Shown one piece after another: positions 62,086 to 64,000 of a stretch of 64,000 nt of DNA. This DNA is from Corynebacterium ciconiae DSM 44920 (GTDB lineage: Bacteria; Actinomycetota; Actinomycetes; Mycobacteriales; Mycobacteriaceae). Location: NCBI RefSeq assembly GCF_030440575.1, contig NZ_CP047189.1:496001-560000 (forward strand). The letters run 5' to 3'. The translations under genes and the position numbers were made by a program. The notes below the pieces were generated by a model, which saw nothing but the letters and a program-made list of their open reading frames with translations, was not told the DNA's origin and ran no database searches. Every line of letters starts with the position of its first letter. Positions within the stretch are counted from its first letter, which is position 1.

Positions 62086-62718
62086 CTAGCCAGTATGGCG
62101 CAGCCACGCCAAGACTGCCTTTACTCGGCGATTATCATCCTCGGGCTGAAACCCTAGTTTCATAAACACATTGGCCACGTGTTTGCTCACCGCCGAAGGG
62201 CTTAAAAATAATGACGCTTCAATGTCTCGATTGCTGAGTCCGCGGGCCATGAGTGCTAGCACATCTTTTTCCCTAGGGGTTAGTGCGGTGATGCCGTCGC
62301 GTTTGGCGCTGAGCAGGGTAGCGACCACTTCTTGGTCCACCACTGTGTTGCCAGCAGCCACGTCCTCGATTGTTTGAACAAATTCTTCGATCTCAGAGAC
62401 CCGTTCTTTAAAGAGGTAGCCGAAGCTCCCAGCGCTCATGAGCTGGTCTAGATAGCTGGCGGCCACATACTGGCTCAGCACGATCACCGGCAGCTCGGGG
62501 CGTGAGTGGCGCAGTTCGGCGGCCGCTTTGAGGCCATCATCGCCCATGGTCGGTGGCATGCGCACATCGGTAATCACTAGGTCATAATCTGCTCCGAGGC
62601 CGTGCTCGCGGAGCGTGTCGGCATCTTCCACCGCGGTGACTTCGTGCCCGAGGGCCTGAAGAATCTGTGTTATCCCCGCGCGCAGCAGCGTGGAGTCCTC
62701 CGCGAGAAGAATGTTCAT
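62086..62718 (-). CDS. NarL-family response regulator
   Basis: 210 residues: receiver domain with AEDSTLLRAG start, phospho-Asp in VITDVRMPP (about 55), Lys in YLFKERV, and a LuxR-type helix-turn-helix LTPREKDVLALMARGLSNRD. Its start overlaps the kinase stop by 4 bases, so it belongs to the same operon. Confidence 0.93.
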   Translation of the reverse strand: MNILLAEDSTLLRAGITQILQALGHEVTAVEDADTLREHGLGADYDLVITDVRMPPTMGDDGLKAAAELRHSRPELPVIVLSQYVAASYLDQLMSAGSFGYLFKERVSEIEEFVQTIEDVAAGNTVVDQEVVATLLSAKRDGITALTPREKDVLALMARGLSNRDIEASLFLSPSAVSKHVANVFMKLGFQPEDDNRRVKAVLAWLRHTG

Positions 62719-63824
62719 GACAGGGGCTTTCTTGCTAAAGGTACGGTCAGTTCAAGTACTGCGCCGGTGGTGGCGCTGCGCAGCGTGAGGGCTCCATCGA
62801 GCACCGCGGCGCGTTCGCGTAGCCCCACAATGCCGGTGCCGGTGCGCTCGCCGTCGGCGGTGGGGAGTGGGGTGTCTACTCCTTGGCCGTTGTCGTGCAC
62901 TCTCACCTGCAGCCTAGAACCGGTGGTGAGGATAGAGATATCGGCGTGGGTGGCGTGGCCATGCCGAGTGGCATTCGTTAGCGCTTCACTAATGCAGTGG
63001 TAGGCCAGTAACGCTGTGGTCTCATCCAGCGGCGGTAGGGGTGCTGTGTCAGTGTGCAGTGTGGTGTCTATTCCCGCGTGGGCGATCAATTCCTCGACTG
63101 CCGCCACGAGACCGTTATCGTAGAGCACTTGAGGGGCAATGCCACGCACCGTGGCCCGCAGGGCAGCCAGCGCTTGGGCGGCGTTTTCCTGGGCTTTGAG
63201 AAGTGCCGGCTCGGGATCCTCGGAGAGGCGGGCGGCCGCGAGGTTGAGCTTGAGAGCAGTGAGATGCTGCTGCGGCCCATCATGAAGTTCCCTTTCGATG
63301 CGGCGTCGCTCGCCCGAAAAAGCGTCGGCAAGCAAAGCACGCGAGGTCTCTACATCTCGGGCGGAAGGGGCGAGAATGAGCTGAGAGATACGCACCGACA
63401 CCCACGTCATCGCCCACGCCAACGCCGCGAGCAGTATCAACGCTAGCGAGGCGACACCGAAGCAGATGGCCACATTCAACGCGCGGTTGGTGCTCTGCCA
63501 TGAATTGATCTCGAGGGTATCCGTAACAAAGGGCGCAACCAGTAAAAATCCTGTGGTCAGACCCAGAATGCTCCAGATGAAAAAACTCAGACACGAGATA
63601 AGCAACTGCAGCAGAAGATGAAGAATCTGCCGAATATCGAACCATCGCGATGCTTCTCGATGGCGGATAGGGCTGGCGAACAGCCTAGCCCCAAGGCGAC
63701 CATAAGCATCCACGGGACGGGCCAGAAGCGGCAGCCACGGTACAAGGACGACGCTGACTATCAGCGCTGGGATACACGCCACGGCAAGGAGGGCATTCCA
63801 CCCAATCGAGCGCAGAACTGACAT
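62715..63824 (-). CDS. Sensor histidine kinase, HisKA_3 (NarX/DesK type)
   Basis: 369 residues. About four membrane spans in the first 160 residues with little between them (intramembrane-sensing type), then the dimerisation box ERRRIERELHDGPQQHLTAL with the phosphorylated His, and an ATPase domain with ALTNATRHGH, DNGQGVD and GTGIVGLRERA. ATG 63824 is chosen (AGG nine bases upstream) over a TTG at 63833. Divergent from an ABC transporter gene, a usual arrangement for cell-envelope or antibiotic response systems (LiaRS/BceRS-like logic); signal unknown. Confidence 0.88.
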   Translation of the reverse strand: MSVLRSIGWNALLAVACIPALIVSVVLVPWLPLLARPVDAYGRLGARLFASPIRHREASRWFDIRQILHLLLQLLISCLSFFIWSILGLTTGFLLVAPFVTDTLEINSWQSTNRALNVAICFGVASLALILLAALAWAMTWVSVRISQLILAPSARDVETSRALLADAFSGERRRIERELHDGPQQHLTALKLNLAAARLSEDPEPALLKAQENAAQALAALRATVRGIAPQVLYDNGLVAAVEELIAHAGIDTTLHTDTAPLPPLDETTALLAYHCISEALTNATRHGHATHADISILTTGSRLQVRVHDNGQGVDTPLPTADGERTGTGIVGLRERAAVLDGALTLRSATTGAVLELTVPLARKPLS

Positions 63825-63934
63825 AACTATCAAGCCTAAACGGGCACGCGGTCGAAGGCAGTGGAGCTAGCTCCACCATGGATTCGGCAGCCAACTCCAG
63901 CGCCGAGCGCGGGTGAGCGTGTTGTGATGACAGC

Positions 63935-64000
63935 ATGTTACAAGCACAGAACCTCACTAAGAAGTACGGTCCTCGTCTGGTGTTCAAGGATCTCAACCTT
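63935..64000 (+). CDS. ABC transporter ATPase, first codons only
   Basis: 22 codons before the window ends: MLQAQNLTKKYGPRLVFKDL, the classic first strand of an ABC ATPase (LTKKYG, F-x-D-L), before Walker A. Divergently placed to the two-component system, probably its target. Partial because the window stops. Confidence 0.75.
   Translation, partial: MLQAQNLTKKYGPRLVFKDLNL

Overview
The window looks like chromosome of a high-GC actinobacterium of the genus Corynebacterium. Supporting signs are a meso-diaminopimelate dehydrogenase (ddh), a ThrE exporter, the otsA/otsB pair next to an IpsA-like LacI regulator, the ftn-nrdF-ctaD-serB neighbourhood, DtxR-type iron boxes, several genes with a -10 hexamer only 6-8 nt before the start codon, and the dinG-pncB / clpS / murI / rph / rdgB block also known from mycobacteria. 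The species cannot be named from sequence alone.

Layout. 1-5.5 kb: ipsA end, then trehalose synthesis (otsB, a small lipoprotein, otsA), a small protein with a lysine-rich tail, and thrE. 5.8-14.7 kb: tRNA-Thr, a formate/nitrite-type channel, ddh, an MFS exporter, pyruvate:quinone oxidoreductase (pqo), the phoR/phoS two-component system, a [2Fe-2S] ferredoxin and a HIT protein. 14.8-21.5 kb: purD, a sugar-acetyltransferase-like gene, a Ktr-type potassium system, purB and purC. 21.6-25.3 kb: a DtxR-boxed iron-siderophore ABC operon and a tiny membrane protein. 25.4-31.2 kb: oligopeptidase B, bluB, a frameshifted MFS gene, a DUF2334 protein, a glutathione peroxidase and a histidine-rich repeat protein.

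31.4-40.2 kb is the most accessory-looking part: an aromatic-ring-hydroxylating dioxygenase (alpha and beta subunits) followed by a two-domain VOC protein, an ABM-like protein and an aromatic-acid-type MHS transporter; then a leaderless-peptide sialidase-like protein and a gluconate permease/kinase pair. The core genome resumes with ferritin, nrdF, ctaD and serB (40.4-46.2 kb), a PTH2-like protein, two membrane proteins, an acyl-CoA ligase overlapping dinG, pncB, clpS, a DUF2017 protein, rhomboid, murI, a cyclic-nucleotide-phosphodiesterase-like MBL protein, rph, rdgB, two membrane proteins and tRNA-Leu. The window ends with an aldehyde dehydrogenase, a NarL-type two-component system and the first codons of a divergent ABC transporter gene.

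The most unusual signal that no gene explains is a short dispersed motif, GCGTCGATAAGC (often preceded by AGGTG), found exactly nine times in gaps or leaders between genes and twice more with one mismatch, in both orientations. It is far more frequent than chance would give and I do not recognise it. Other points of interest are the oxygenase operon without its own electron-transfer genes, a Met in place of the catalytic His in the acetyltransferase-like protein, four compact hairpins in front of the histidine-rich gene, and two convincing DtxR boxes.
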